Shown here: piece by piece, positions 1 through 9,431 of the stretch
Layout of the letters: every line of letters begins with the position of its first letter
Numbering within the stretch: the stretch's first letter is position 1
Assembly (NCBI GenBank): GCA_022560025.1
Contig: JAFISE010000190.1
Location: 1-56,941, forward strand
Source: Stagonosporopsis chrysanthemi
Lineage: Eukaryota; Ascomycota; Dothideomycetes; Pleosporales; Didymellaceae
DNA: 56,941 nt
Direction: 5' to 3'
The notes under the pieces: model-generated
Told to the model about the DNA's origin: nothing
What the model saw: the letters and a program-made list of their open reading frames with translations, nothing else
The model's database searches: none
Made by a program: the position numbers and the translations under genes

Positions 1-872
1 TGCAGCGCCGCGCGCACCGCCGCCCTCCACGCCCGCTCCTGCGCGGCGAGGTCGGCCGTGTGCGTCGTCGTGCTCTTGCCCTTGCCCTTGCCCTTGCCCT
101 TGCCGTTGCCGTGGCCGTGGCCGTGGCTGTCGAGGGAGCGGTGCCTGGGGCCCTTGGCGGCGCCGTTCGCAGGCGGGACGAAGCCGCCGCCGAACTGGGC
201 GTGCACGTCGTCCAGCCGGCGCAGCGCCTCGGTGTCGAGGCTGACGTAGACCGTGTCCAGCCCCAGCGGCACGACGTGGTGGAGGCGCACCTCGATGGGC
301 GCGTCGCGGCGCTGCGTCCGGTTCGGCGCCAGGCTGTGCAGCGCCTGCGAGAACGACTGCAGCGCGAGGGCCGCCGCGGGGACATGGAGCGACGAGTGCG
401 AGGGCGGGGGCGGGTGCGGGTGCGGGTGCGGGTGCGGGTGCGGGTGCGGGCGTGCGGGCGCTGCGTCGTCGGTCTGGTCCGCAGCCTTCACGGCGAGGAT
501 GGTCCAGGGCACGTTCTGCGCGGCGACGACGGAGCCCGGCAGCCACGGCGTGATGGCGACATGGCGCGTCGTGGTCTCGTTCCCTAGCACTCGTCAGCTC
601 CAGCCTGCACCTTCACGCCTCGCCCTCGCGCTCCCACTCTCGCCCCAAGCGGTGAACCTACCCCGCTTCCCAAACAGCTCCTCCCACAGATCCTCGCTCA
701 GCACCCCCGCCTCCCCCCTCAGCCCGTCATCGAGCAGCAACCGCGCCGACACCGCCGGGCGGTCGAGCCTCCGTCTCCTCCTCTTGCGCCGCAGCCCGTT
801 CTGCGCCTGCGCCCCGTTCTGCAGCGTTGCGGTGGGTGGACCTGACGCGCCGAGCGCCGTGTGCGCCTCCAT
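1..872 (-). CDS. PEX6: Peroxisomal AAA ATPase Pex6, N-terminal part (partial)
   Basis: Pex6 works with Pex1 as the AAA ATPase that pulls the receptor Pex5 out of the peroxisomal membrane. Only the N-terminal adaptor part is here; the AAA domains lie beyond the window start. Exon 1 runs 872 to 662 and starts MEAHTALGASG, followed by a basic run (LRRKRRRRRLDRP) and the fungal Pex6-like segment SARLLLDDGLRGEAGVLSED. A 78-bp intron (661-584, GTAGGT...TAG) joins to exon 2 (583 to 1) reading RHVAITPWLPGSVVAAQNVP and later LDTVYVSLDTEALRRLDDVH. Exon 2 is open to the edge of the window but has no ATG, so a simple ORF search misses it. It contains two coding hexanucleotide repeats, (HP)n near 408-452 and (GK)n near 75-107. 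The family call rests on remembered similarity of the N-terminus; the diagnostic ATPase domains are not visible. Confidence 0.82.
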
Positions 873-1451
873 CTCTTGCAGTCGAATTGGTAGAGTGGGC
901 GAGCAATGGACGAGTGGTGTCGAGAGCGAGGCTCTGCGGCTGCGGGCGTGGTGGGCGTCGGCCTGCGTGCCAAGATGTACGCAAGTGTATCCATGTACCT
1001 CGGCAGCCCGGTGACGGTGCCGCAGACGCCGACGGGAGTGCGCTCCACGGCTGCAGCGAGCGCACCGTGACGGGCAATGCCGAGGGTTGTATGTGTGTAT
1101 GTGTGTATGTGTGTACGACAAACAAGGGCAACTAATCGCCTCGGTGAATTGTCGCGTTGTCCAAATCTCGACTGATGTGGTTGGCACGTGTCCGACTGCG
1201 GCTCCGGAGCTCCACTGCCTGTACCACCACCACCACCACCACCACCACCACCACAGCATGACGTGCATCTCCAACGCCTCGCGAGCTTGTACACAACGAC
1301 GAACGGCCAAGTCAATTCGTATATTGCAACACAAAAGCCATACATAGATAGACCTAGCAGCCCCTTTTGCGAGGATATCAAACGCCGCAACTCCTCCCTA
1401 TGCACCTCTCCCTCCACATGCCATGCGTCCCCATCTCCTCCGCATGCAAGC
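873..1451. other. Intergenic: PEX6 leader and KRE33 3' side
   Basis: No convincing gene. It holds an (ACC)n trinucleotide run near 1223-1254 and a (TG)n-rich patch near 1090-1113. Long open frames crossing it on the minus strand are Trp/Gly or His runs made by the repeat. Confidence 0.6.
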
Positions 1452-4400
1452 CTACTTCCTGCTCTGCTTCGCCTTCTTATGCTTCTTCTCGCTCTTCTCC
1501 TTGCCCTTCTCCGCCTCCTTGTACGCCTCCGCCACCGCCTCGCCAGCCTTCCTCTTCTTCTCGCCCGTCTTGACCGACACCGTCAGCTTGTCAACCCGAC
1601 CACCCTTTGACGCTTTGGCCACCGACCGCTCGGCTTCTGTCCAGTCGTCTGCCCCCTCGCCGATTTCGTATCTGCCTTGTGTTAGTACAGGAAGAGTGGG
1701 CGCTGCAAGGTCATCTCATGGGTGCATGGATCGGCTTACTTGTGCAGCGGCAGAGCGTCAATCAGCGCTTTGGCGCGCTCGCGCTCCTCCTGGTCCGCAA
1801 GGAACTCCTCGCCGCCCTCCAGCAGCTCCTGCTGCAGGTCTTGCTCTAGCGGCTTGAACCGCGAGTCGGCTACAGCAGCCTCGCCGTTGGCACCCTCGTC
1901 TTCAACCTCCATAGCCTCGGGCATCTCCTCTCGGACGGCGCCCTCGAGAATCCCACGAAACGCTGTCGCCACCTTGCGGATCACCTTGACGAACATGGCC
2001 ATCAGCTGCGACGACGACAGGTTGAGCTCCTTCTCCACCTCGCTAAACTCCTTGCGCTGCAGACCGACCGCGAGGAGCAGCGCCACTTGCACGCCGCTCA
2101 TCTTCATCTGCGTCTTGAGACGTCCTGTGAAGTAGAGTGTCGCGATGGGGGGCAGCATGTCGAGGATGACGTGGTAGTCGAGCATGTTGTTCGCGTACGA
2201 ATCCAGTCTCTTCAAGTCAAACGGGCTGAATAGCGCGTCCAGCTCGGCCTTTGTCACGGGTGAGGCTTTCAAGTCGCTGTCGAGGTCGGCACCCTGCGAC
2301 GCAGACTCCTCAATCGAGAGCGATGTTATCGACGAGAAGGTGCGGAACTGGTAGGAAAGAAGGGAGAGGAAGCGTTTCTGGAAGTCCTTTGCGAACGCTG
2401 CGACCCAGGAGCCGTCAGACGATGTCGTCTCCAACGAGCGCAGCATAATGCACGTGTGCTCGCCAGTGAGGTCATTGGGTGTCTGACGTAGATAGACAGG
2501 GACGAAAGCTTGTCGCTTCCAGAACTTGTGCAACTGGCTCGTCAGTCCGTAGCTCACTCCGACATAGTCAAGCTTGGGTGCTGCGAGCTCAGACAAGCGA
2601 GCAAACAGAGGCGGCATTTCTGATGCTTCGCGGACCTTGATGCTGTCTGTCTGGAGCGTTGCTGATTCCAAGTCCTCTTCCGTGATACGCTTCATCGTCT
2701 CAATTTCGGCTGGCGCCGACTCAGACAGATACGCAAGCTTGCCATCGTAAAAGTCAACAAGCAGGGACAACGCGCGCGAACCGTACCCCATTTTGACGTA
2801 GTCGGGGTTGGTGGCAATGCGGACAACGCGCGCGCCAGACAGCGAGGCAAAGTTCTCGTCCTGGAATTGCTGCGACACAATCCACGGAATGAGATCGCCA
2901 CCTGCTCTTTGCCCGCGACTCAGACTGCTGAGAACGCTTTCTCTGCTTATCTGACCCTCGAGTGCCACTTGGATCACACAGAGGGGTTCGGGGAGCTTGT
3001 TGTCCTCGGCTGGGGCCGTCAGAACGAAAAGCTGGTGGGCGGGCGCATCGGACATGAGCTGGAGATCGTTGGGCGTGTTTTTGTAGTGGCTTGCAACGTA
3101 GAGCGCCATCATCTTCTGCAAGAACTTCTCGGCGGCAGGGTTGTAGGAGAAGAGAGTATCGCGGTTGACGTGGAGCAGCTGACACTCGCTGGGGTGTGGG
3201 CAGCCTTGGGTTCCCAGCTTCGAGCGAGGGAGGGTAGCGTCGAGACAGAGGAGGTCGTTCATCCATCGTTCCACAGAGTCGCCCTGGGCGTAACGGATAG
3301 GCTCCGAAAGTGTAATCTCGCGCAGCGAGCGGCCGGCCATGGAGGGTTCCGTTCCGTCCTTGCTTTCCTTCCCTGTAGCTCGGTCGACCACGGTAGACGA
3401 GCCATCAGTCTTCCGCCCTCTCGACTGCTCACGGAGCTGGTTAATGAGTTTGAGAGAGAGCGAGCGTCCAGTACCCTCGTAACCGTTGATTGTCGAAGCC
3501 ATGAACACCAGATAAGGCCCCATCAACTTGCGCACCAACGGCAGAGGAATGGCAGCAGCCTCGTCAATGACCAACAGCTCAGCCTGACCCAACTGATTCG
3601 CGTCCTGTGGCTGGATGTACTGGATCGTTTGCCTGTGTTGTCTATGCACGTTGACGCGGACGATCGCCTTGTTAAACTCGGCGTGTGTCGATTGCAGGAT
3701 GTTGTAGTCCTGGTGCTCCATGTATCCGAGCGCATCAAAGCCCTTGAACACAAACTCGAATAGTGTCTTCAAGTTCTCTGGGCTTGGCGAAGTAATGAAG
3801 ATGTTGCTGTAACCGTGGGCAATGGCCGCCGCAATCGCCACACCCAGTGCCGCAGACTTTCCGCGACCACGGGCTGCTGTCAACGTAACAGTGCTCTGCA
3901 GTGTCTTCTCTGCGATTGCATCCACGAACGTGAGCAGCGCCTTCGCCTGATCCACCGTCTTCGCCAGCTTGACAAGATCGCCCACAGGTGGTGTGTCTGC
4001 CAGCGATTCCTTGATCTCTTCCAACTCCTTCGCTTTTGGTGTCTTGCCCTCGAGCTCTGCGTCTGGTGGCGGCAGCTGCTTGACGTGCTTCCCGCCAGAG
4101 ATGGGCAGCACGTTCAGCTCATCGTCGACGACCAAGCAGCTGTCACACTTTCCGAGGGAGAGGAGGAACCGCTCGTTGAATCGGGCAACGACATCGCTGT
4201 GCGCTTCGGTTCGGTACCGCGAGTGGATGTCCATGGACATTGTGTAGAGCTGTTTCAAGCTGTTCATACCCTTCAACAGCAGGATGACCAATCCTCCTCC
4301 CTCTACCGTCTCGATCGTGCGCGCAAGCAGGTTCGGTGTAAGCGCCTCAAAGTCCTGCAGGATACACATGCCGTATGTGTTTCCCAGAATCTTCTCCGTC

Positions 4401-4833
4401 TCCTTGTAGTACACATAGCGGATGTTCTGTGTCGAGACGAACAGCTCGAAAGGGTCTTCGGTATCGATGTCGCGGATGCCGCGCTTGATCTCGCTCTTGA
4501 TCTTCTTCTCGCGCTTCTTGCGGTGACTCGAGAATCCAAGCAGCTTGTTCTTGTACGCCCAGAGCACCGACTTGTTCAGCTTGACGTCGACGTTCAGCAG
4601 GATGTGGTAGAGGTTGACGATGACATCTTTCTGGCGGTCACCAACAACCACGAAGAAGCTTCGCTTCTTTTCCTGCGTACGGTGAGCTTGGGATCGAGTT
4701 GGTGGTAACTTGATGCACACGTACCTGAGCGCCATTCCGGATTAACGCCGGAATGCGGGAGTCGCTGCAAAACAGTGAGCAACAGCAAGGCTTGCAGAGT
4801 GCGTCTCTTTACATACATAGCTTTCTTCGGCAT
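1452..4833 (-). CDS. KRE33: RNA cytidine acetyltransferase Kre33/NAT10
   Basis: Acetylates cytidines in 18S rRNA and some tRNAs (ac4C) and is needed for small-subunit assembly in the nucleolus. Four exons: 4833-4817 (17 nt), 4764-4725, 4672-1740 and 1671-1452, giving 1,069 residues, the usual family length. The joined start reads MPKKAIDSRIPALIRNGAQE, then KKRSFFVVVGDRQKDVIVNL, the expected N-terminus. An ATPase/helicase domain has a Walker A ARGRGKSAALG (Lys about residue 291) and a Walker B-like LLVIDEAAAIPLPLV. A GNAT domain near 630-660 shows RVVRIATNPDYVKMGYGSRA. The last exon gives YEIGEGADDWTEAERSV and a Lys-rich tail (KKRKAGEAVAEAYKEAEKGK), typical of fungal orthologues. Intron 3 (1739-1672) has a CTAAC branch site; reading through it would end the protein early at LHK. 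The ATG at 4735 lies inside intron 2's donor side and is not the true start. Confidence 0.97.
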
Positions 4834-5436
4834 CTTGACAGCTCCGCAGGCTTCCCCGCCGCTTCTCTAGTATACCGTCTGTCCGAGGATCGCACACCTT
4901 GTGGTATGAGGTGGTCAATCGCGGAGGTGACCTGAAGCTGTTCCAACAATTCCAGCTCTTCAGACCTCAAGTTGCGTGGGATATGCGCGTGGTGGCTGCG
5001 AGGGTTGCGGACCGTGCAGCCATCACTGGAAATTTCCAAGTCCAAAGATTGTTCTGCCACACTAGTGCCTCACCGCTCTAAACCTGCCCCATTCGGCAAC
5101 TTACACATCTGTTGATCGCCTCGAGGATGCATCCGATGCTATTGCGAGAATACTCGGGTGTATCCGATGATTCGCTGAGTAAGGACTAGTGCCGCGGTGT
5201 TGTGGCACTTGCCAGCGCATGTGTGCAAGATGCGCTCCGACCATGTACTCTCACTTAGTATATCCTCGAGTCCACCATATCTCGACGAGCTGCATCATAG
5301 ATCTCTTACGATGGAAACTTCGTTGCGTGATTATGTGTAGCAAATCTATGTCTAAGTCTCGTATACAAGAAACAGGGTATAAGGGTGTATGCTAAGGAAA
5401 CGCTAAATCAAGCGCAAATCTCGGAGTGCAATGTGC
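4834..5436. other. Intergenic: KRE33 promoter/leader
   Basis: No recognised gene. An 83-codon frame on the minus strand (5060-4809) overlaps the KRE33 start in another frame. It could act as an upstream ORF if the leader is long, but its peptide resembles nothing I know. Confidence 0.45.
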
Positions 5437-7782
5437 CTATGCGGCGGTGGCACAAGTCTCCTTCTCGGCCTCCATAGCCTGGTAGCCTTTGCCGTCACCA
5501 CCTCCGATCTGCTCTGAGCCTTTCACCTGCTCAGCACCCTTCTCGCTCCACTCTCCGGCTGCGACATCAACCTCCCTTGTTGCGTCCTCCCTCGTCTTGT
5601 CGCTGCGGTGGTAGAAATTCTGGATGTTCTCACACCCTCTGGGCGTGCGGCAGATGTTCCTGGCTTCTTCAGGCGCGGTCTTCCATAGCACCTCCCTGAC
5701 CTCCTTGCCCACCTTCTCGATTGCGTCCATTGCCCAGATGACATCGAGATGCTCGTAGCCCTCGATGACCTTGGAGTGGACTACGTCAACGAACGGTTCG
5801 CGGTTGCGTTCGAAACGTCGCAAGAGGCGGCGACCGTCGACCAAATCATCTGCACCGCAGACCCACAGGGCAAAGGGAGGTGTGTGTGGACCATACCAGG
5901 CGAAACGGGCGCGGCTGGTGTCCCGCCTGTTGGGATTGGACTTATCGTCGTCAAGAGCGCTGCGGCCAGGCTGGGCGTCATCGGATTCCTCATCATCGGA
6001 CTCGTCTCTCGGTCGAGACCTGGATCTGTCATCATCCTCGTCTTCCTTCTCTTCTATTGTCTTCTCCTCCTGCGTAGACAGAATGCATTTGTGCTTGGCG
6101 AAACACTCACGACCGAGCCACCATCTCATACTCTCCGCACTGACATACACTGGGGAGAACTGGAACAGGCGATCCTGAAGACCCTGGTCCCAGCGTTCGT
6201 CTGTCCAGTTGAAGAGGAAGGAGAACACACGGTAGCCCATGGCTCCATACATTTTGCCTGGAAGCAAAGAGTGCATCGTCATCATGAAGGGGATAAACGC
6301 ATGTATGCCGAAGACGATCCGAAACATGGACGGAGAAATGACTTGCATGAATTTGAAGTAGGCTTTCTGGATCAGTGGGCCTGCGTACGCTGCTGGTGCA
6401 AGAGCGCAGAATACAGAGATCTTGTCGCCGATCTCAGGACGCTGTTCCTTGGCCATGGCAACAAGACTCTGCGTCGTGCCCTGACTATGGGCGATTAGAC
6501 CAAGCTTCTCAAATCCGGTCTCGAAGAGGACTCGCGAGATGAGTGCTGGCAAGTCCATAACGCCCATCTGTCGAATGTTCCAAGCCCACATCCTTGGATC
6601 ACTGTAGTCCAGCAGCTTGTGGCGAGGGTTAAAGCCGCAGCGGTTGTTACCCAGCCAGACATCGTACCCGCTCTTAGCCAAGAAGAAGGCAAGACTGTCG
6701 TCGTCGTTGGTACAGTAGGCTCCAGCTGATTGCAAAAGTCCGTGAATCATGAGAATGGGGTACTTCTTTTGCCCTGGCGGATACTGCGAGCCGGGTACTC
6801 CATTGCACGAGCTCGTTCTCCTGAAGACATCTGGCGCGCGTGGTATTCTTTCAGAGTCCTCGGTACGTGTGTAATCGCGTGGGTTGTAGAGATGCCAAAG
6901 ATCGATGATGAAGCCGTCCTCAGTCTGCACCTCGAAAATTTCGCAGTCAAGTCCTACTCGACGCGCGTAGTAACGAACGTCACACTTGAGCTCGTCTGGG
7001 CCGCCTTCCAGGGGCACAAATTCATCCCCTTCTTTGCCATCTTCGTTGTCATCGGCGGCTTTCTCTGCTTCTCCCGTATGCTGCTTCTTCCATGCTACCT
7101 CGGCTGCCTTCCGGGCCTCCTTCCGTCTTTCCTCTTCCTCGAAGAATGGTCGTCGCTCGTCTGGGTTCTTACCTCGCAGAAGAAGGGAAACATATCTTGC
7201 AACATTAGGTATTGAAGTGAAGGCTGCCCCGAGTATGATGACGAGCAGAAAACAAAAGGACAGGATTGCGGACGAGATTCGCAACTGCATGCAATGCAGT
7301 TTCCTCAATGTGCTTGGAGGACCGTATACGGGCACTGGCGGGAACATTGGGTTCGTTTTCGATGGAGCTTTGCTCTCGCTAAGAGGAGCATCTGTGCCCT
7401 TCGTCTGGTCCTCTCTGTCGTCCTTTTTGGGCCGCACGCCATGAATGGTCCCATCTCTTGACTCGCGCAGCGCCCCTGCCGGCTCGCTCTCAGATGGATC
7501 ACGGTCTTCTAAAACATCTTTCAATTTGTTGAGTTTGGTGGCTTCCTCTATCGGGACCGCTGGTAGGCGGCCGCCGGCCGCTGTCTGGATCACGGGATCC
7601 TGTGGGGTGATAAACCGTGCCTCAACGGCCTGGGTTGGGCCAGTTGCTTCGTCCTCTTGATCTGGCGCATACTGTCCAAGGCGTTCGGCTTGTCTTGCGA
7701 ACTCGACAGCTGCCCGGGCTTTGGTTTTTGTCTTATCGCTTGCTTCGTGTACCTTGCGCCTGACAGTCGTCGTAGTCGTCAT
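5437..7782 (-). CDS. Membrane-anchored alpha/beta-hydrolase lipase (steryl ester hydrolase-like)
   Basis: Single-exon 781-residue protein of the acid lipase/steryl ester hydrolase group (yeast Yeh1/Yeh2/Tgl1 type), expected to release sterols or fatty acids from esters at a membrane or lipid droplet. Residues about 170-192 form one hydrophobic segment (ISSAILSFCFLLVIILGAAF) behind a long polar, probably cytosolic, N-terminus. The lipase core shows YPILMIHGLLQSAGAY, the oxyanion-side GNNRCGFNPRH, the nucleophile motif LIAHSQGTTQSL (Ser near 433), a candidate acid in GADDLVDGRRL (near 650) and His in EGYEHLDVIWAMD (near 680). A low-complexity acidic/Arg insert (EEKEDEDDDRSRSRPRDESD) sits before the last part of the core. 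The exact substrate cannot be told from sequence. Confidence 0.9.
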   Translation of the reverse strand: MTTTTTVRRKVHEASDKTKTKARAAVEFARQAERLGQYAPDQEDEATGPTQAVEARFITPQDPVIQTAAGGRLPAVPIEEATKLNKLKDVLEDRDPSESEPAGALRESRDGTIHGVRPKKDDREDQTKGTDAPLSESKAPSKTNPMFPPVPVYGPPSTLRKLHCMQLRISSAILSFCFLLVIILGAAFTSIPNVARYVSLLLRGKNPDERRPFFEEEERRKEARKAAEVAWKKQHTGEAEKAADDNEDGKEGDEFVPLEGGPDELKCDVRYYARRVGLDCEIFEVQTEDGFIIDLWHLYNPRDYTRTEDSERIPRAPDVFRRTSSCNGVPGSQYPPGQKKYPILMIHGLLQSAGAYCTNDDDSLAFFLAKSGYDVWLGNNRCGFNPRHKLLDYSDPRMWAWNIRQMGVMDLPALISRVLFETGFEKLGLIAHSQGTTQSLVAMAKEQRPEIGDKISVFCALAPAAYAGPLIQKAYFKFMQVISPSMFRIVFGIHAFIPFMMTMHSLLPGKMYGAMGYRVFSFLFNWTDERWDQGLQDRLFQFSPVYVSAESMRWWLGRECFAKHKCILSTQEEKTIEEKEDEDDDRSRSRPRDESDDEESDDAQPGRSALDDDKSNPNRRDTSRARFAWYGPHTPPFALWVCGADDLVDGRRLLRRFERNREPFVDVVHSKVIEGYEHLDVIWAMDAIEKVGKEVREVLWKTAPEEARNICRTPRGCENIQNFYHRSDKTREDATREVDVAAGEWSEKGAEQVKGSEQIGGGDGKGYQAMEAEKETCATAA

Positions 7783-8697
7783 CGTATCGCGATGACAAGA
7801 CTAGTGAGACGACGGTTGGTGGAGAAAGAAGTGGAGGTGCAATTGTCGCAGGACAAAAAGTACGAACAAGATAGGTGGGCGCTGCAGGTTGACATCAGCC
7901 GATCCAAACAGCTGCATGGAGTTGCAGGTATAAACAGAGATAAGACTCAGACATCATCATGGATATCTGGATCGCGAATGGCACGCGTGGCTGGTGTCCT
8001 TGGAGATCTGCGCGCCTATCTTGGTTGCGCTTCTGCAAAATAGACAATGACATCACGGGGATTGTGGAGTCCGTCGTGTACAGCAACGAATCAATTTGGA
8101 ATACCGGCCCAGGTGTCGCATCTCAACAACAGGCCCAAGACATGGTGAACGGGTGAGCGATGCAGGGATGGCGTAGTTTGGTAAGTGGCTTGCCGCCTGC
8201 ATAAAGAATGCCGTCTTGCCACGCATGTGATTCTGATGCCCGTGCCTATTCCGCCTGTGCAAGTAATGTTTGTTGAAAGTGCTAACTATGCTGGTCTTAT
8301 GTGTTGCTGGGCAGTCGTCGAAAACAGATGTGATTCAGATGTAAAAAAACGATCTCATCCCAAGGACAGAAGCCTGCACGTGGCTGATGAATGGCGTGAA
8401 AGATTGATGCAAGGCGACGACAGTGTTCCCAGCGCCCTCGACGCTATAAGAACAATGGCTGCGGGTCATGTATGTCTCTCACTTTGTTGCCAGGGCATCA
8501 TCTTGAAAAAAAAATGGGGAGTTGTGCATGCCCATACTCCGCAGGGCAAGAGATAATTGTTCGTTGACCGCAGAGATGTGTTCAACCGTCGCTCGCAGCG
8601 ACTGGATATATTGCTCAAAAGTAACCGTGGCGCCAGCCCAATGCATAAGTATCTTGATACACCAATGTACAAATCTCCACAAATCTCGACTGCGCGT
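7783..8697. other. Intergenic: lipase promoter and COA3 3' side
   Basis: No gene seen on either strand; only short unrelated open frames. Confidence 0.6.
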
Positions 8698-9064
8698 TCA
8701 CTTCCTTGCGGCGACGGCTTGCTGAACAGCGGCTGTTGTCCCGGCGGGTTGCTGCGATCGTATGGCAGGCTCATCTGGAACAACCACATCTTCGAACTCG
8801 TCTTGAGAGATGGCGTTGATGGTGTATGTGTCTGGAAACAGTGAGTACAGAAACTACGCAAAACTTTTGGAAAGCCTACAAATGCCAATGACGAGCGAGC
8901 AGATTGCGAAACCAGTGATAGTATTCTTCAGCAGGTATGGCGCACGAGCACGCAGCAACGCCGGCGAGGCGCGCATGCGGGCATCGTAGTAAGTCGATTG
9001 GAAAGGCTTGCTGCTGCTGTCAGCGCTTTCACGCGCTTCACATTGGCCCTACTTACTATCCCAT
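8698..9064 (-). CDS. COA3: Cytochrome c oxidase assembly factor Coa3
   Basis: Small inner-mitochondrial-membrane protein that helps couple Cox1 synthesis to assembly of complex IV. Three exons: 9064-9057 (only 8 nt), 9010-8880 and 8831-8698, giving 90 residues. The joined protein reads MGYKPFQSTYYDARMRASPA, LLRARAPYLLKNTITGFA, then one transmembrane helix (about residues 34-55: GFAICSLVIGIYTYTINAI) and the conserved SQDEFEDVVVPDEP. Both introns are very short (46 and 48 bp). Every splice join keeps the frame and restores the family motif YTYTINAISQDEFEDV across intron 2. The tiny first exon is the least certain part; another start could exist upstream. The gene is divergent from PTA1. Confidence 0.86.
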
Positions 9065-9431
9065 GGTGGTGTTGTGAACCTCTTCAGTTTGCGGGGAGAG
9101 TGAATGATTCGCCTCGGTGGTGAGAGGCTCCTTCCGCAGGGTTGGCTTGGCGCTGTCGTTCACCCTGCAGCATGGATCTACAGCTCTCCATCACCACGCC
9201 TCGAACCAAACCCCCGTAGACAACACTGCCAACACGCGCGCCTGTCCACTCCACGACTCCCCCTTCTCCTTCTTGACCTCTAGCTTTGCTGGGAATGAGG
9301 CCTTGGGTACTGTGGGCTCTGTCGCGCAATAAGTTGGCTGCGCCGCGCGCGTGAACAAGCGTCACTGCTGTGCACGACCTCACTACAGGAAACAAAGCCT
9401 GCTTCTCGTGCACTACATCTTCAACACCACC
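9065..9431. promoter_or_regulatory. Shared divergent promoter region COA3 / PTA1
   Basis: The 367 bp between two divergent start codons must hold both promoters. I see no distinct named element. Confidence 0.5.

Noticed and set aside
719..1417. Long minus-strand frames with Trp or Gly runs
   Set aside because: They are open because of the (ACC)n repeat. The real coding part is the PEX6 exon 872-662 in one of these frames.
3815..4708. Long plus-strand frame opposite KRE33
   Set aside because: Antisense shadow of a strongly conserved gene; its peptide shows no motif.
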